From Alteromonas portus (GTDB lineage Bacteria; Pseudomonadota; Gammaproteobacteria; Enterobacterales; Alteromonadaceae), in contig NZ_SWCO01000002.1 in assembly GCF_005117025.1 (NCBI RefSeq), forward strand, positions 124,001 through 188,000: a stretch of DNA of 64,000 nucleotides, in the 5' to 3' direction. Positions within the stretch are counted from its first letter, which is position 1; every line of letters begins with the position of its first letter. Below the pieces are notes generated by a model. The model worked only from the letters and a program-made list of their open reading frames with translations. It was not told the origin of the DNA and did not search any database. Positions 19,178-29,059 of the stretch are shown piece after piece. The translations under genes and the position numbers were made by a program.

Positions 19178-21112
19178 TTAATACACGTTCCAAAGCGCTG
19201 GTTTGGCAAAGTAGTAGCCCTGCTGATGGTCAACTCCTAACTTAATTAACGCTACTGATTCAGCTTCGTTTTCTACCATTTCCGCAATAACTTTTATGTT
19301 CAAACCTTTCGCTATACTGACAAGGCTTGAAACAAATAGCTGGTTGTCTTTGTTGGTATGAATACCCTGAGTCAAACGACCAGAAAGTTTGACGAACTGT
19401 GGCTGTATTGCGCGCAGGCCCGCCAGTGAGGCGAAATTATCACCAAAGCGCTCAATGGTAATGCGGCTGCCAAGGCTGATTAACTGCCGACAAAGCGACT
19501 CTGTGACTTCTCGGTGTTGTATCAAGGCCGCATCTTCAATCTCAAAAAGAAGTCTATGGCTTAACGCTTTGCGTTTAGCAATTTCTTTTACTAACCAGTC
19601 TCTAAATTCAGCATTAGCGACTGATGCTATGCTCAAATTTACCGCAACTTGTTGCGAGGTAACTTCTAGCTTTTTCAGCACGATGTGGGTAACTAACTTG
19701 TCTACCTGCGGGATGAGGTCGAGTCGTTCGGAAGCAGGGATCAGCTGCGCCATAGGAATAACATCATTGGTATCCTTGTCTTTAAATCGACCTGATGTTT
19801 CATAGTAGGCGGGTACGTTTTGCTCTGTGTCCATTACGGGCTGAATAACGATGTCTGCATACTGTTGAGAGACAATGAAATTAAGACGTTCACGCCATTG
19901 TGAATTGCTGTGTACTTTTGATATTTCAGACGCCAACTGCCAGCCGTTTGAGGTTTTCATTGCGGCAATAAGTGCACTATCCACATTTTCCATAATTTGC
20001 TGCATAGACATCGAACTAATAAACCGAGTTATTCCCATAAAGACGGCCTTTGTACCATCTCTCAACGGTGAAACAGTTGCGCATTGCTTGGCGATGTTAG
20101 TGAGCATGATTTCCCGGATAGGGTTTTCCATTGGTTCACTGAGCAGCGCAAAATCTCCACCCGATAATCTAAACACAAATCGAACGTTGTTGTTGTTTTT
20201 GGCTTCTTCAAGCAGAACGTTTGCCACTGCTTTTATGTAACTGTCGCCAGGCACCATGCCTAGTTTGGCATTGATGCTACCAAGGTGGGCAAGCCGAACA
20301 ATAACAAGCTCTTTCTCTTGAGAGGGGGCGTTTTTATCTAATAGGGCACGCATGTGGCGTTCGAACGCTCCTCTATTGGCTAGCGTCGTAAGCGCATCTT
20401 TACTTGCTTCTTTTTTAAATAACTCTGACTGTCGCTTTAGCTCATCAAATTTAGAGGATAGTGTGTTCGACAGAGAGTTAGCTGCGTCGATTAATGGCCC
20501 AAAATCCTTACTTGATACAGTAATATCAGGAGAGGTGAAATTATGACTAGCAATCTCATTGAGTTTTTTAACGGTTTCGTAAATCGGCCGTTTAATCTTC
20601 CGATTCATTAATATCACGAAAAGTGAAAGAAGCACTGCCAGCACTAAAAATGCCGCAGCATTTTTAACTAGCGTAGCGAAGAATCGTGCTGCAGTTTCTT
20701 GCTTGTTTGAAGTGAGGACAAGCTTACTACCGCCGGTACCTAAAGATACCCGTTTATCAAAGTCAGGGCTGGGGTCGATAAGTGAAAACCATGATGGCAC
20801 ACGGCTATTGGACGTCATGCCCTTTTGCACAATGCTTTTGCCGTTTTCGTCAATAATAGCAGCGGCTGAAATATAAGGCTGTGCAACGGCACTTTCTAGC
20901 AAAGAATCAAAGACTAGTTGCTCAGTTTGTGAAGACGGAGAACTCAACTGACTAATAGTGTTTTTATAAATTACGGCGCTTTTCTCAGCCTGTAGCGTTA
21001 CTGCTTCAGACACGTGCGCTTGTAGTTCACGTAATTCGGCGACAGATAATGCAGTAAATGCTAAAAACAAGAGGGTGACAATACCCAAATTGGTTCGACT
21101 AGATAGCTTCAT
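19178..21112 (-). CDS. LapD-like membrane c-di-GMP receptor (degenerate GGDEF and EAL)
   Basis: A 644-residue protein with a first membrane segment (about 8-25), a periplasmic LapD/MoxY-N-like region, a second membrane segment (about 147-170), a HAMP-like linker (KRPIYETVKKLNEIA), then GGDEF and EAL domains. Both signatures are ruined: SGGDF for GGDEF, YYETSGRF around the EAL position, and ERFGDN for DDFGTG. N, K and E of other EAL-site motifs persist (VNLS, VKLSG, IAEMVEN). Length and architecture match LapD, an inside-out c-di-GMP receptor controlling periplasmic proteolysis of adhesins. No LapG protease or adhesin gene lies nearby. Confidence 0.78.
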   Translation of the reverse strand: MKLSSRTNLGIVTLLFLAFTALSVAELRELQAHVSEAVTLQAEKSAVIYKNTISQLSSPSSQTEQLVFDSLLESAVAQPYISAAAIIDENGKSIVQKGMTSNSRVPSWFSLIDPSPDFDKRVSLGTGGSKLVLTSNKQETAARFFATLVKNAAAFLVLAVLLSLFVILMNRKIKRPIYETVKKLNEIASHNFTSPDITVSSKDFGPLIDAANSLSNTLSSKFDELKRQSELFKKEASKDALTTLANRGAFERHMRALLDKNAPSQEKELVIVRLAHLGSINAKLGMVPGDSYIKAVANVLLEEAKNNNNVRFVFRLSGGDFALLSEPMENPIREIMLTNIAKQCATVSPLRDGTKAVFMGITRFISSMSMQQIMENVDSALIAAMKTSNGWQLASEISKVHSNSQWRERLNFIVSQQYADIVIQPVMDTEQNVPAYYETSGRFKDKDTNDVIPMAQLIPASERLDLIPQVDKLVTHIVLKKLEVTSQQVAVNLSIASVANAEFRDWLVKEIAKRKALSHRLLFEIEDAALIQHREVTESLCRQLISLGSRITIERFGDNFASLAGLRAIQPQFVKLSGRLTQGIHTNKDNQLFVSSLVSIAKGLNIKVIAEMVENEAESVALIKLGVDHQQGYYFAKPALWNVY

Positions 21113-21211
21113 TACTAGCAGTTATCTCCTTTAACTGAGAAATTTATGTTTGTTTTAACGATTGCATGCAATAACGCGCAACCACTGAATCGCTGCATGA
21201 TACAAAAGCGG

Positions 21212-21250
21212 CGGTACGTGATATTTACTTAAAGTAAATGTCACGCACCG
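21212..21250. repeat. 39-base near-perfect inverted repeat
   Basis: CGGT-CGTGA-ATTTACTT pairs with AAGTAAAT-TCACG-ACCG with three single-base mismatches and almost no loop. It lies after the stop of the metallo-hydrolase gene and before the LapD-like gene (both minus). It is probably a terminator, although the T tract is poor; an operator for the LapD-like gene is possible. Confidence 0.55.
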
Positions 21251-21362
21251 TAATTGTAGCCTATAGATTGTGTGAGTGCTATTTACACAATGTAATCACA
21301 AATGTATAGCAAAACAAAGTGTTAAGCGAGCAGTAATAAAGTCTTTATGGAGGCTTTACATT

Positions 21363-22430
21363 TTATCTTTCATCTAGCCACCACGTTTTATTCGGAGCTT
21401 CGCCCGCACTCTTAATGGGAACAATTTCGCCAAAGATCGGGATGCTGGTGGGAACACCCTTGGCATTGGCAAGGTCTGTAATTTTTATTAAAGGTTCATT
21501 CCAGTTATGCAGCGCCAAATCAAAGGTACTGTTGTGTACAGGCATCATGACACTGGCTTGAACATCAATATGTGCTTGCAGGCTCTCTTCAGGCAGCATG
21601 TGAATATCAGACCATAATTCGTTGTACGCGCCGGTTTCAATCATAGACAAATTGAACGGACCGTACTTTTCACCAACGGTCTTAAACCCATCGAAATAGC
21701 CCGAGTCACCGCTGTAAAAGATGTTGGTGTTCGACGATTTCATAACCCAACTTGCCCAAAGGGTTTCGTCTCTGTCAAATAAACCTCGCCCCGAGAAATG
21801 CTGAGACGGTGTGGCCACTATTTCAATGCCGTTCACTTTTGTGCTTTGCCACCAATTTAACTCAACAATTTTACTTGCATCCACACCCCAGTCGCGCAAA
21901 TGATTGCCCACTTTTAACGGTGTGATAAAAACGTCGACCTTGTTTTTTAGTATTTCAATACTGCCCTTATCTAAATGGTCGTAATGATCGTGACTTATAA
22001 TAACGGCATCTAATTTAGGCAAGTCTTCTAGTGAAATTGGCGCTTGGTGGAAACGCTTGGGCCCCATCCATTGAACAGGAGAGGCACGCTCACTGAAGAC
22101 CGGATCGATCAATATATAGCGCTCAGAAAGTTTCAGTAGGGTAGTAGAGTGGCCAAGCTTTATCACGCTATCTTCTGCAACTGCGTCAAGCATTTGAGGG
22201 GTAAGTGTCGACACGGGTATATCAAACGTTGGTGTTGCGGCATCTCTGTTGTCGCGAAAGTACGCCTTGGTGACTTTCCACATGTCTCGCCACGTCGTTT
22301 TATATTCAATATGGGTATTAGTGAATTTTTCAGGTTGTGACGCGCTCGCAGCAAGGCTGTTTGAAGAACCACAAAAAGATGTCATAAATAAAACTCCAAC
22401 AAGAAAGCGTGTGCGATTAAAAACGGGCAT
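21363..22430 (-). CDS. exported MBL-fold metallo-hydrolase (RomA/NAPE-PLD-like)
   Basis: A 355-residue metallo-beta-lactamase-fold hydrolase with an N-terminal signal sequence (about residues 1-29, RTRFLVGVLFMTSFCGSSNSL). The metal-binding HxHxDH motif is SHDHYDHLD; further ligands lie in YSGDSGYFDGF and PVHNSTFDLALHNWNEP. The latter stretches resemble the RomA and NAPE-phospholipase D group, so a phosphodiester or lipid-like substrate is possible. The palindrome just upstream suggests dedicated repression. The substrate is unknown. Confidence 0.82.
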   Translation of the reverse strand: MPVFNRTRFLVGVLFMTSFCGSSNSLAASASQPEKFTNTHIEYKTTWRDMWKVTKAYFRDNRDAATPTFDIPVSTLTPQMLDAVAEDSVIKLGHSTTLLKLSERYILIDPVFSERASPVQWMGPKRFHQAPISLEDLPKLDAVIISHDHYDHLDKGSIEILKNKVDVFITPLKVGNHLRDWGVDASKIVELNWWQSTKVNGIEIVATPSQHFSGRGLFDRDETLWASWVMKSSNTNIFYSGDSGYFDGFKTVGEKYGPFNLSMIETGAYNELWSDIHMLPEESLQAHIDVQASVMMPVHNSTFDLALHNWNEPLIKITDLANAKGVPTSIPIFGEIVPIKSAGEAPNKTWWLDER

Positions 22431-22465
22431 GCTCTCACCTTAAATTAAAAGTATACTGCACAGTG

Positions 22466-22486
22466 TAGTTTACACATGGTAAACTA
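22466..22486. promoter_or_regulatory. palindromic operator upstream of the MBL-fold hydrolase gene
   Basis: TAGTTTAC and GTAAACTA flank a 5-base spacer, a perfect 8-bp inverted repeat 36 bases before the start codon. A further half-site, GTAAACTAG, lies about 13 bases beyond. The form suits a dimeric TetR or HTH repressor. No regulator gene is adjacent. Confidence 0.6.
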
Positions 22487-22557
22487 ATTTTTTAAAAAGT
22501 AAACTAGTGGGTGTAGTTTTTGTTGGGAAGGAAAGATTACGGCTAATTGGAAATATA

Positions 22558-22592
22558 CAGCCAGCAGTAGAAAGGTTTTCAAATGCTGGCTG
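22558..22592 (-). terminator. stem-loop downstream of the RND permease gene
   Basis: CAGCCAGCA and TGCTGGCTG form a perfect 9-bp stem about 65 bases after the RND stop. On the minus strand it is followed by TATATTTCC, a weak T tract. Confidence 0.5.
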
Positions 22593-22655
22593 TTAAAAAT
22601 ATTAGGTTCGACAGTGTAGTCATTTATACTGCGAACAAGTGCCTAACTTATCGCG

Positions 22656-25600
22656 TTAGTTGGACGTGCCTTGCTGCTCTGACTTAATACCGTGGAACGT
22701 ACAGTGAAGTACCGGCAAAATGAGCAGTGTAAGCACGGTGGCAACGGTCAGGCCAAATACAATGACTACCGCCATTGATGCGAAAAACGCGTCAGAAAAC
22801 AGCGGGATCATGCCCAGTATGGTTGTGATTGCTGCCATGGAAACGGGGCGTACACGAGACACCGATGCGGTTACAACGGCATCAAAAGCGCCACTGTTAC
22901 TCTTTGCCTGAACGTTTATTTCTTCCATTAGTACTATCCCGTTTTTAAGTACCATACCAATAAGGCTTAGGCTGCCCAGCAACGCCATAAAAGTAAAGGG
23001 TGCACCAACCAGCACCAAGCCGCCAATAATACCGATAGTGGTAAGCGGTATTACGCCCCATATGGCTAACGCTTGGCGTAGCTTGCCAAACAGCAATACG
23101 GTGATAATAAACATTCCCAAAATACCAATGGGCATACTCGCGAATAGGGCGCTTTGCGCGTCTGTTGACGTTTCGTATTCGCCGCCCCATTCGATGCGGT
23201 AGCCATCAGGCAGTTTAAGCTCTTCTACAAGAGGGCGAACTTTAGCTTGTACACTCGCTGCCGTTTCACCGGATAAAGGCATTGGCTCAGCGTAAACCGC
23301 CAGCATACGCACCCGATTGCGGCGTTTGATGATAGGGTTATCAAGCGATACATCTACATTACTAATAACGTCAGCCATACTAATGTATTTACCTTGTTCT
23401 TGGCTCCATACATTAAGTGAGGCAAGGTTATCTATGTCATAGCGCTGGTTTGGATCGTTGCGCATAACAATAGGTATTAAATCGCTACCTTCGCGGTAAA
23501 GACCCACAGTTTCACCTTCATTATTAAGTAAAAATGCAGTGTGAACTGCGTCTCGTGTAACGCCTATGCGCCTGGCTTGTTCTTCCAAAAACACCGGCTC
23601 AACAAATGGGACTTTATTGCTCCACGATAGCCGCACGCTGTCCATGGTTTTCTCAGCTTGAAATATGGCTTCAATGTCGCTACTTATCTCACGCAAAACT
23701 TCAGGTTCTGGCCCGTAGATCCTCGCTTCAATAGCTGCTTTTGCAGAAGGGCCTACTTGCAGTGCTTTAACCTTGTATTGCACATTAGGGAAGTCTTCCC
23801 GCACCAGTTCAATAATTTCTCGCATACGAGCATCACGAGATTCTACCGTATTGGTTTCAACAATAAGTTGGCCATAGCTGGCATACATGTCTTCTGGCGC
23901 ATAAGTAAGGGTAAGGCGCTGTGCACCGCCACCAATAACACTGGTTACGTTGGCAATATCTTCCATGTTCAGCACGTTGCTTTCCAAGCGGCGTATAGAC
24001 TGCTCAGTGGTTAAAATGTCGCTACCTTCAGGCAGCCACAAATCTACAAAAAACAACGGAGTGGATGAATCTGGGAAAAATGCGTTTTTGACAAACTTAC
24101 CTGACGCCATGCTGCCTACCAGAGCAACAAGTACCAGAACTATTGTCACGTAGCGGTGATTGATAGCAGCAGTAAGTACACGCTTGTATACGGTAAAAAT
24201 AATGCCTTTGTACGGGTCGTCGTCCTCATCGCTGTTGCCCCGTTCTTTTTCAGTTTTAAACAACAAATCGAAAAAGAAAGGCGTTATGGTGAGCGCGGTG
24301 ATCCAACTTAAAAATAGCGAGAAGCACAGCACCCAAAATAGCGAGCCGACGAATTCACCTGTGGCATCTGGCGACAGACCAATTGGCGCAAAAGCAGTGA
24401 TGGCAATCACGGTAGCACCAAGTAGCGGTAAACCGTTTTGAGACACTACGTCTTTTGCCGCCTGAAGCTTGGTTTGCCCTTTTCTCACACCAATTAGCAT
24501 GCTTTCGGTGACCACTATGGCGTTGTCGACCAACATGCCAAGGGCAATAATAAGCGCGCCCAAAGAGATTTTTTGCAATTCAATGCCTTTTACCGACATC
24601 AATATAAAGGTGCCGAGAATGGTAAGCACAAGAATGAGCCCCATCAAAACGCCACTGCGCCAGCCCATAAAAAGAAGCAGTACGAAAATAACGATGGCTA
24701 CGGCTTCAACAAGATTAATCAGAAAGCCAGTCACAGAATCGTCGACCACTGTGGGCTGGTTGTAAACGGTATTTAGCGACATACCCAGAGGCATTCGCTG
24801 CTCTAACTCGGCAATTTTGCTATCAAGCCGTTTACCTACGTCAACTACGTTGACTGCCGACGCGAACGACACACCAATCGACAGGGCCGGCGTACCAGAA
24901 CTGTGATAAAGAATTGAAGGGGTATCGTTAAGCTTGCGCTCAATGGTCGCGATATCCGTTAAGCGAATTAGGCCGCTGGCCGGTGAGCCAATTACCACTT
25001 GGCCTAACGCCTCTAAATTATCAAATTCACCAGTGGGCTGAATAGACAGGCGTTTGCCCTGAACCTTGATCGACCCCGCATTGCCCACCACATTTTGCGC
25101 GGTTAAAAGGCCAGCAATGGATTCGGCAGAAACATTCAGGGTTTTCATTTTATCGTAATCTAAAGACACAATAATTTGTTCGCTCACCGTACCGGCAATA
25201 GATACTTTTTTTACGCCCTCAACAAGCTGTATTTCTCGCTGCATTAAGTCAGCAAAGTCTTCCATTTGCTTAAGGGAATAGTCTTCACTTTTGAGGGTAA
25301 GCAATAAACCAAATACGTCTCCAAAGTCATCGTTGACAATAGAGGTGCTGGTGCCAGGTGGCAGTGATGCTTGTGCATCGCCCACTTTACGTCGCAAGTT
25401 GTCCCAGTATTGTTCTAGGTCCTTGGCCTGAACACTGCTTTTAAGTTCAACGGTAATTTGCGACAGCCCTACCATGTTTACCGAACTGATACGCTTTACG
25501 TTGGGTATACGCTGAATAGCCTTTTCAAGCTGCAACGTAACCTCTTCTTCAACTTGCTCAGGCGTAGCCCCAGGGTACTGGGTCATAACCAGTGCGTTTC

Positions 25601-25721
25601 TTATGGTAAATTCGGGAAATTCAAGCTGACCTAAGCCAAGAAAAGTGACTATGCCGCCAACACCTAAAATGATGGCGACCATCCAGCTTATGACTTTTTG
25701 ACGAAAGAAATATTCGACCAT
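22656..25721 (-). CDS. RND efflux permease
   Basis: A 1,021-residue inner-membrane pump of the resistance-nodulation-division superfamily (HAE1-like). It has the two-fold repeat of membrane segment plus large periplasmic loop. TM4 carries the proton-relay aspartate in ALGMLVDNAIVVTES, and PGATPEQVEEEVT near the N terminus is the family's early porter-domain motif. It is encoded 3 bases downstream of its membrane-fusion partner; no outer-membrane channel gene follows, so a shared TolC-like protein is expected. Drug or solvent specificity cannot be read from sequence. Confidence 0.93.
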   Translation of the reverse strand: MVEYFFRQKVISWMVAIILGVGGIVTFLGLGQLEFPEFTIRNALVMTQYPGATPEQVEEEVTLQLEKAIQRIPNVKRISSVNMVGLSQITVELKSSVQAKDLEQYWDNLRRKVGDAQASLPPGTSTSIVNDDFGDVFGLLLTLKSEDYSLKQMEDFADLMQREIQLVEGVKKVSIAGTVSEQIIVSLDYDKMKTLNVSAESIAGLLTAQNVVGNAGSIKVQGKRLSIQPTGEFDNLEALGQVVIGSPASGLIRLTDIATIERKLNDTPSILYHSSGTPALSIGVSFASAVNVVDVGKRLDSKIAELEQRMPLGMSLNTVYNQPTVVDDSVTGFLINLVEAVAIVIFVLLLFMGWRSGVLMGLILVLTILGTFILMSVKGIELQKISLGALIIALGMLVDNAIVVTESMLIGVRKGQTKLQAAKDVVSQNGLPLLGATVIAITAFAPIGLSPDATGEFVGSLFWVLCFSLFLSWITALTITPFFFDLLFKTEKERGNSDEDDDPYKGIIFTVYKRVLTAAINHRYVTIVLVLVALVGSMASGKFVKNAFFPDSSTPLFFVDLWLPEGSDILTTEQSIRRLESNVLNMEDIANVTSVIGGGAQRLTLTYAPEDMYASYGQLIVETNTVESRDARMREIIELVREDFPNVQYKVKALQVGPSAKAAIEARIYGPEPEVLREISSDIEAIFQAEKTMDSVRLSWSNKVPFVEPVFLEEQARRIGVTRDAVHTAFLLNNEGETVGLYREGSDLIPIVMRNDPNQRYDIDNLASLNVWSQEQGKYISMADVISNVDVSLDNPIIKRRNRVRMLAVYAEPMPLSGETAASVQAKVRPLVEELKLPDGYRIEWGGEYETSTDAQSALFASMPIGILGMFIITVLLFGKLRQALAIWGVIPLTTIGIIGGLVLVGAPFTFMALLGSLSLIGMVLKNGIVLMEEINVQAKSNSGAFDAVVTASVSRVRPVSMAAITTILGMIPLFSDAFFASMAVVIVFGLTVATVLTLLILPVLHCTFHGIKSEQQGTSN

Positions 25722-25724
25722 AAT

Positions 25725-26858
25725 TTACAGGCCTCCTTCTTTCGTCCACTCAGTAACGGATTGGCCTTCTTTTACAAGGTGAGCACCAGCAGCAACAATT
25801 TTATCATCGTCGTTTAGCGGGCCTTCAACTAACAAGCCGTTAGAAATACCACGGGCGATCATCACTTCTACCGCTTCGACCGTGCCTTTCTTTTTATCGT
25901 CTTCATTTGGTTTAAAACGCCATACTATGGCCTTGTCCGGTTCTGCGTTGTCTGTAACTACTGCGCCAAAAGGAACCAACCAAAGCTTCGCGTCAGATTC
26001 AATTAACTTCGACATATCAAGTAATACGGTAGCGCTCATGCCTGAAAGCACGTTGATATCGTCTGGTTCTGGCAGAGTAATAGTGACTTCGTAGCTAAGC
26101 TCACCTTGTCGCGTAGTGCTTTCGTGGTCTTTGTACATAGCGGCGTACCGCTTTTCTGGCATGCCAGAGAAAGTGACCCACGCCATTTCCGACGTGCGAT
26201 TCTCACGGGCTCGAGAGCGGTCAATCATACGCATTTTTTGCTCTGGTAACTGAAACGTTACGTCGATAGCGCCCGGCATATGAAGCTCGGCAATGGTTTG
26301 TTGAGGCACTATAACTTGATAATTTTCAACAGGCACAGAGGCGATAAGCCCCGCAAACGGTGCGCGAAGCTCAGTGTAACTTAGCTGGTCCTGCGCATTA
26401 GTCAGGCTGGCTTTAGCAGCTAAAAAATTGGCTTTCGCTTCATCAAAGGTAGAGCGGCTTACAGCGCCTTTTTCCACCGAAGCTTCCATACGTTCAAACA
26501 TCGCTGAAGACACATCGAACTGAGATTGGGCGGTGGCGAGCTGCGCTTTTGCGTCTCTGTCGTCAAGTCGTGCAATAAGCTGGTTCTCTGTAACTTCCTC
26601 GCCCGCTTTTACATTAAGTTCTTGTAGTTTGCCGCCAATGCGAAACGAAAGGTTAGAATACTCTGCAGCTTCTACTTGCCCTGGGAATTTAGCAATGGTC
26701 TCGTCCGAATGCTGAACTTTATAAAGTGTTACCGGTGTTGAAGATACAGCTTTAGGTGGAGTAGGGGTGTCTTCACACGCACTTAAGCCAGCAAGTGCAG
26801 TAAATGCAACTACAGCGCGCATGGCTACACGGTGAAAGAGACTTTTTTTAAGCAACAT
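25725..26858 (-). CDS. RND periplasmic adaptor (membrane fusion) lipoprotein
   Basis: A 377-residue membrane fusion protein. The signal peptide ends in a lipobox LSAC (Cys28), so it is likely lipid-anchored in the inner membrane. Next come the barrel-sandwich halves (FRIGGKLQELNVKAGEEVTENQLIARLD and LRAPFAGLIASVPVENYQ) on either side of an alpha-hairpin (AQLATAQSQFDVSSAMFERMEASVEKGAVSRS). It bridges the RND permease to an outer-membrane channel. The gene is first in the two-gene operon. Confidence 0.92.
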   Translation of the reverse strand: MLLKKSLFHRVAMRAVVAFTALAGLSACEDTPTPPKAVSSTPVTLYKVQHSDETIAKFPGQVEAAEYSNLSFRIGGKLQELNVKAGEEVTENQLIARLDDRDAKAQLATAQSQFDVSSAMFERMEASVEKGAVSRSTFDEAKANFLAAKASLTNAQDQLSYTELRAPFAGLIASVPVENYQVIVPQQTIAELHMPGAIDVTFQLPEQKMRMIDRSRARENRTSEMAWVTFSGMPEKRYAAMYKDHESTTRQGELSYEVTITLPEPDDINVLSGMSATVLLDMSKLIESDAKLWLVPFGAVVTDNAEPDKAIVWRFKPNEDDKKKGTVEAVEVMIARGISNGLLVEGPLNDDDKIVAAGAHLVKEGQSVTEWTKEGGL

Positions 26859-26893
26859 GGTAACTCTCCATTTAAATAGACCACTTTTTTATT

Positions 26894-26910
26894 CCCATTT
26901 AGACAATGGG
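26894..26910. promoter_or_regulatory. short palindrome upstream of the RND operon
   Basis: CCCATT and AATGGG flank a 5-base spacer, 36 bases before the adaptor start codon. The position is right for a repressor site, but the arms are only 6 bp. Confidence 0.35.
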
Positions 26911-27123
26911 TTATCATTAATTGCGTGCATGCTCATCATTGTTGACGAGGATTTTATACAAACCAATATACGCTTTATTTAATGCACTTAAGGGTTATAG
27001 TGTTATTTATCGTTTTCGATCAGATCTTTGTTCACAAACACAAGCGTTAACCAGTGTGTCTAAATCTACACTTTCGCGGCGTGTTGCGAATGCGAAACGA
27101 GGTATCGCAAAATTACACGCCAG

Positions 27124-29058
27124 TTACTTCTTTGCGTTATCTGGTTTTTCATCGGGCGCTAGTTTTTCAGCATATCCTTTAGGCGGCGGAGTCCAGCCAC
27201 GCATCTTTGAATGTTTGTCGTGCAAATCGGCTTTCAAGGCATCTTCAATAAGCGACTCGAGTTCGCTGAACAGTTTTAGGTAATTGTTGTCTACCCGTTC
27301 GCCACTCGCGTCATCTACCCATGCGTGATACAGCACATCGTTTTGTTGAGACTCAATATTTTTGTAGGCCATTTTTTGTCGCTCAACTTGGAAAGGGTGT
27401 ATATTGAGTGAGCGTAATGCCTCCGCTCCCATTTCCAATGCACTATGATAGGTTTCTGATACTACAAAATCTGCGCCCAACTGGCGCAAGCGGTAGCCAT
27501 GACCACGGTCAAAGGCACGGGCAAGCACTTTGACATTAGGAAAGGCGTGTTTGGCGTACTTCACCATTTCTGCAGCTGTTTCTCTATCGTCAATGGCAAT
27601 AACTAATAAAGACGCTTCGTGCGCCCCTGCGGTATGTAATATGTCAGGTTTAGATGCATCGCCAAAGTACGCTTTGTTGCCGAAGCGCCTGAAAAGATCT
27701 ATCTGCTCTGAACGAATATCAAGCACAACGGTTTTAACGTCATTGGCTGCTAACAGCCGATTAATAATTTGCCCAAAACGACCTATACCAGCAATGACCA
27801 CAGTGCCTTTTTCGTCGATAACATCATCATCACGCTGTGATTTTGCATTTTTGTAGCGCGGAATTATGGCTTTGTCGAAAAGAATGAAAAGCCCAGGCGT
27901 TAAAAACATGGATATAGCCACAACAAGAGAAAGTACAGAAATAATGTCGTTGGGCAGCACGTAGTTCTGCGAGGCAAAACTTAACAGCACAAAGCCAAAT
28001 TCACCCGCCTGGGCAAGGCTTAGTGTGAACAGCCATTTGTTAGTGCCTTTTATTTTGAAAATCAAGGCGATGATAAACAGCACAATGGCTTTCATAAGCA
28101 TAACTGCGACAGTTAGCCCTGCTATCAACATAGGGTTCTCACTAAGCACTGAAAAGTTAATGCCAGCGCCTACCGTTATAAAAAAGAGACCTAACAATAA
28201 GCCTTTAAACGGCTCGATATTGGCTTCAAGTTCATGCCTGAATTCACTATTGGCTAGAACTACGCCCGCTAAAAATGCGCCAAGGGCGGGAGAAAGCCCC
28301 ACAAGCCCCATTAACGCAGCAATGCCGATAATTAGCATGAGTGCTGTGGCTGTGAATATCTCTCGTAAACCAGAAGAGGCAACAAACTTAAATAATGGGC
28401 GGCTTAAGTAGTGTCCGCCAATAGTAAGAAAGGCAATTGAGCTAATGATCACCAACCCAGAAGCCCATGGAGCAAGCCCTTCTACTAAATTAAAGCTATC
28501 GTGTGATTCTGCTGCGCCATGTTCGCCGCCAGCGGCAACAAGTTCGGGTATGGCAAGTAAGGGAATAAGCGCAAGCATGGGAATAACCGCGATGTCCTGA
28601 AACAGCAACACGGAAAAAGCACTTTTGCCTCCTTCCGTTTTTTGAAGCCCTTTTTCTTGTAATGTTTGTAAAACGATGGCGGTTGAAGAAAGGGCGAAAA
28701 TAAGGCCTATCGTAAGTGCAATGCTAAAAGGCTGTTCAAGTAACAAGGCGACGCCAGTGATAAGTGCTGTGGTTAGTGCTAACTGCAGGCCGCCTAAGCC
28801 CATAAGTTTAGATTTCATGGCCCAAAGTGAACGGGGCTCTAGCTCTAGCCCAACTAAAAACAGCATCATGACTACACCAAATTCAGCAAAATGCTGAATA
28901 GCGACAGTTTCGTCACCAACAAGGCCAAATATGGGGCCAATCACTAGCCCTGCTATTAAATAGCCTAGTACAGACCCTAAACCAAGGCGCTTTGCAATGG
29001 GTACGGCTATTACAGCGGCTACAAGGTAAATAAATGCATATAGAAAATAGCCAGTCAC
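27124..29058 (-). CDS. Kef-type K+:H+ antiporter (CPA2) with RCK_N domain
   Basis: A 644-residue CPA2 protein. The N-terminal ~380 residues are an antiporter domain of about 12 hydrophobic segments (ALGAFLAGVVLANSEFRHELEANIEPFKG is characteristic). A Rossmann RCK_N domain follows (VVIAGIGRFGQIINRLL), which in KefB/KefC binds glutathione adducts and nucleotides. It exports potassium in exchange for protons during electrophile stress. The adjacent flavodoxin-like gene is the expected KefF/KefG-type activator. KefB and KefC cannot be told apart here. Confidence 0.9.
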   Translation of the reverse strand: MTGYFLYAFIYLVAAVIAVPIAKRLGLGSVLGYLIAGLVIGPIFGLVGDETVAIQHFAEFGVVMMLFLVGLELEPRSLWAMKSKLMGLGGLQLALTTALITGVALLLEQPFSIALTIGLIFALSSTAIVLQTLQEKGLQKTEGGKSAFSVLLFQDIAVIPMLALIPLLAIPELVAAGGEHGAAESHDSFNLVEGLAPWASGLVIISSIAFLTIGGHYLSRPLFKFVASSGLREIFTATALMLIIGIAALMGLVGLSPALGAFLAGVVLANSEFRHELEANIEPFKGLLLGLFFITVGAGINFSVLSENPMLIAGLTVAVMLMKAIVLFIIALIFKIKGTNKWLFTLSLAQAGEFGFVLLSFASQNYVLPNDIISVLSLVVAISMFLTPGLFILFDKAIIPRYKNAKSQRDDDVIDEKGTVVIAGIGRFGQIINRLLAANDVKTVVLDIRSEQIDLFRRFGNKAYFGDASKPDILHTAGAHEASLLVIAIDDRETAAEMVKYAKHAFPNVKVLARAFDRGHGYRLRQLGADFVVSETYHSALEMGAEALRSLNIHPFQVERQKMAYKNIESQQNDVLYHAWVDDASGERVDNNYLKLFSELESLIEDALKADLHDKHSKMRGWTPPPKGYAEKLAPDEKPDNAKK

Positions 29059-29059
29059 A

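Noticed and set aside
26921..27283. Open frame of 120 codons upstream of and overlapping the Kef gene end
   Set aside because: Its second half is antisense to the Kef C terminus and the first half shows no ribosome binding site or known domain.
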